From: Pithys albifrons albifrons
Lineage: Eukaryota; Chordata; Aves; Passeriformes; Thamnophilidae
Reading direction: 5' to 3'
Assembly (NCBI RefSeq): GCF_047495875.1
Contig: NC_092460.1
Span: 13,258,520-13,322,519, forward strand
Length of the DNA: 64,000 nt
The position numbers were made by a program, and so were the translations under genes. The notes beneath the pieces were generated by a model. It did not search any database. It was not told the DNA's origin and saw nothing but the letters and a program-made list of their open reading frames with translations. Of this stretch, positions 62,748 through 64,000 are shown in pieces (within the stretch, counting starts at the first letter, position 1; each line of letters starts with the position of its first letter).

Positions 62748-62805
62748 GTACCTTTTATCCCACATTAACTTGGCTCAGAGTCCTGGTTTTGGGGTCCTCA
62801 CGGCA

Positions 62806-63599
62806 CCACTTTCCTGAGGAGAAACACAGCATTAAAGTATCTCTCCCTGCATACAGCACATGCAAGTGCAAACCTTCAACAGGCTCCACCAGTGCCAGTT
62901 GAGCAGATGAGATGTGCAGGTTCGTGTTTTCTGCAATCCTTTATAAATCAATGCAAAATAACCTGCTGGTGAGAAGTTCCTCATCAGAAGGATATAAAGT
63001 AATTTTTAAGAAGGATTCTGGTGGATCAATAATGATTTGTCTTTAAAAGTAAGTTGAGGTCAGAGAACCAGAGTCAGGAGGAAGATGGAATGCCATGATT
63101 TGACTTCCTCAGACATGGCTGGGTTCATAAAAAGCTTCTCAATCAGACTCACACCTGCCTCCCACCTCCAGAAAACAGTTTGACAAGCCAGGGGCTCTGA
63201 CAGGGCCTTTTCAGGAGACAGTTTTCCCTCTGCCTGTTAAATAAGGTTGCCTTCCAATTCCCAGATATTAAGAATTCATTCTTCTTCTCATGTGAGAGGG
63301 AATTACCTCGTTCATCACAGTTCAGCCTTACTCTCATTATAGCATCTACAATTAGGGCATGTGCCTATAATATCTCCTCAGCAGCTTAACCCTTCTCCTT
63401 CTATCTCTCCAGGTCTCTACCTGTCCAGGGGAAAAGTCCCTGAAGAGCCAAAAGGAAGAGCTGGAGGCTGGATCCCAAAGAGAACTGGAGCCTCACTGCT
63501 CTGTGAACACAACCTGGGGGATGTCTCACCTCATTTCCAGCTCTCTGGCCCAACAGCAAGAGCCAGAATGGTGGTTTGGGGCCACAGGCTCCTTGAGCA
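62806..63599. other. Unique DNA before the right-edge minisatellite
   Basis: A pyrimidine-rich stretch followed by CAG lies at 63390-63412 and resembles a 3' splice site. After it the plus strand is open into the array. No known exon is recognised. Confidence 0.4.
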
Positions 63600-64000
63600 C
63601 GAACCAGAACACAGCGAGGAGCAGCGGCCCCCAGGAGAACACACTGAGGAGCAGCGGCCACCAGGAGAACACAGCGAGGAGCAGCGGCCCCCAGGAGAAC
63701 ACAGCGAGGAGCAGCGGCCCCCAGGAGAACACAGCGAGGAGCAGCGGCCCCCAGGAGAACACAGCGAGGAGCAGCGGCCCCCAGGAGAACACAGCGAGGA
63801 GCAGCGGCCACCAGGAGAACACACCGAGGAGCAGCGGCCACCAGGAGAACACACCGAGGAGCAGCGGCCACCAGGAGAACACACCGAGGAGCAGCGGCCC
63901 CCAGGAACACACACCGAGCAGCAGCAGCCCCCAGGAACACACACCAAGCAGCAGCAGCAGCCCCCAGGAACACACACCAAGCAGCAGCAGCAGCCCCCAG
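63343..64000 (+). other. Plus-strand open frame running off the right edge
   Basis: After a TAG at 63340-63342 the frame stays open for at least 219 codons to the window edge. The first ~85 codons are not repetitive (segments LYLSRGKVPEEPKGRAGGW and CEHNLGDVSPHFQ), with an in-frame ATG at 63568. Next comes a 10-residue repeat EEQRPPGEHS, and then Q-rich units (PPGTHTKQQQQ). All unit lengths are 30 or 33 bp, so the frame is kept. Minus-strand frames are open as well. A good acceptor-like site lies at 63412. Unknown family; could be an exon or an artefact. Confidence 0.2.
63600..64000. repeat. Minisatellite, 30-bp unit, cut by the window edge
   Basis: About 13 units visible, the array continuing past 64000. 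Most units are 30 bp; the last ones are 30-33 bp, through extra CAG triplets. Variant blocks are ordered: five adjacent units with GGCCCCC and CACAGC, then three with GGCCACC and CACACC, then Q-type units with AGCAGCAGCAGC. This points to local homogenisation with edge variants. Confidence 0.95.

Larger units (their letters stand above)
62331..62805 (+). mobile_element. Probable solo LTR of an old endogenous retrovirus
   Basis: About 475 bp with the order expected of an LTR: a possible TG start (TGTAGCTGTAGC), a GC-richer upstream part, a TATA box at 62663-62672, AATAAA about 80 bp later at 62742-62747, then a GT-rich U5-like segment ending GGGGTCCTCACGGCA. No gag, pol or env sequence flanks it, so it would be a solo LTR left by recombination. 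I could not find matching target-site duplications, so the ends, and to some degree the call, are uncertain. I do not assign a family. Confidence 0.5.

Overview
The window looks like non-coding nuclear DNA from a bird, most likely a songbird (passerine). It is moderately AT-rich and contains no convincing multi-exon gene, no functional tRNA or rRNA gene, and nothing of bacterial or plasmid type. Two things point to a bird. First, at least 22 fragments of the avian CR1 LINE are scattered on both strands; most keep the CR1 3' end with the ATTCTATG-type terminus and recognisable C-terminal ORF2 (reverse transcriptase protein) codons. Second, one short element at about 45.6 kb joins a tRNA-Ile-like head (A and B boxes visible) to a CR1-type tail, the architecture described for passerine SINEs of the TguSINE type. 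The species and the host gene or intergenic position cannot be read from the sequence.

Layout. 0-8.3 kb: unique AT-rich DNA with one older CR1 (3.7-4.3 kb). 8.3-9.6 kb: a composite of a 32-bp minisatellite followed by two CR1 fragments. 9.6-24.9 kb: mostly unique DNA with four small older CR1 fragments. 24.9-31.8 kb: a CR1-rich stretch with three plus-strand copies and one minus-strand copy of a young-looking subfamily, plus an older CR1 placed head-to-head with one of them. 31.8-42.5 kb: unique DNA interrupted by a 1.4-kb, 31-bp minisatellite (34.65-36.09 kb) and a three-copy repeat of about 89 bp (38.1-38.4 kb). 42.5-53.3 kb: CR1 fragments in both orientations plus the SINE. 53.3-64 kb: unique DNA, a triplet-variable minisatellite (54.7 kb), three more CR1 fragments, a probable solo LTR of an old endogenous retrovirus (62.3-62.8 kb), and a 30-bp minisatellite that runs off the right edge.

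Most long open frames here are by-products. The minisatellite units lack stop codons in several or all frames, and the CR1 fragments carry decayed ORF2. The only open frames worth a second look are two in-frame minisatellite frames (54.57-55.16 kb and 63.34 kb to the edge) and a few repeat-free frames of 150-170 codons, none of which I recognise.

I do not see an undescribed multi-gene system. The most unusual property is four unrelated minisatellites with 30-39 bp units in 64 kb. Next come the SINE, the recurrent 5' end points of the CR1 copies, and the inverted CR1 pairs. By my boundary estimates CR1 covers about 12% of the window. All repeat boundaries were judged by eye and may be off by 5-20 bases.
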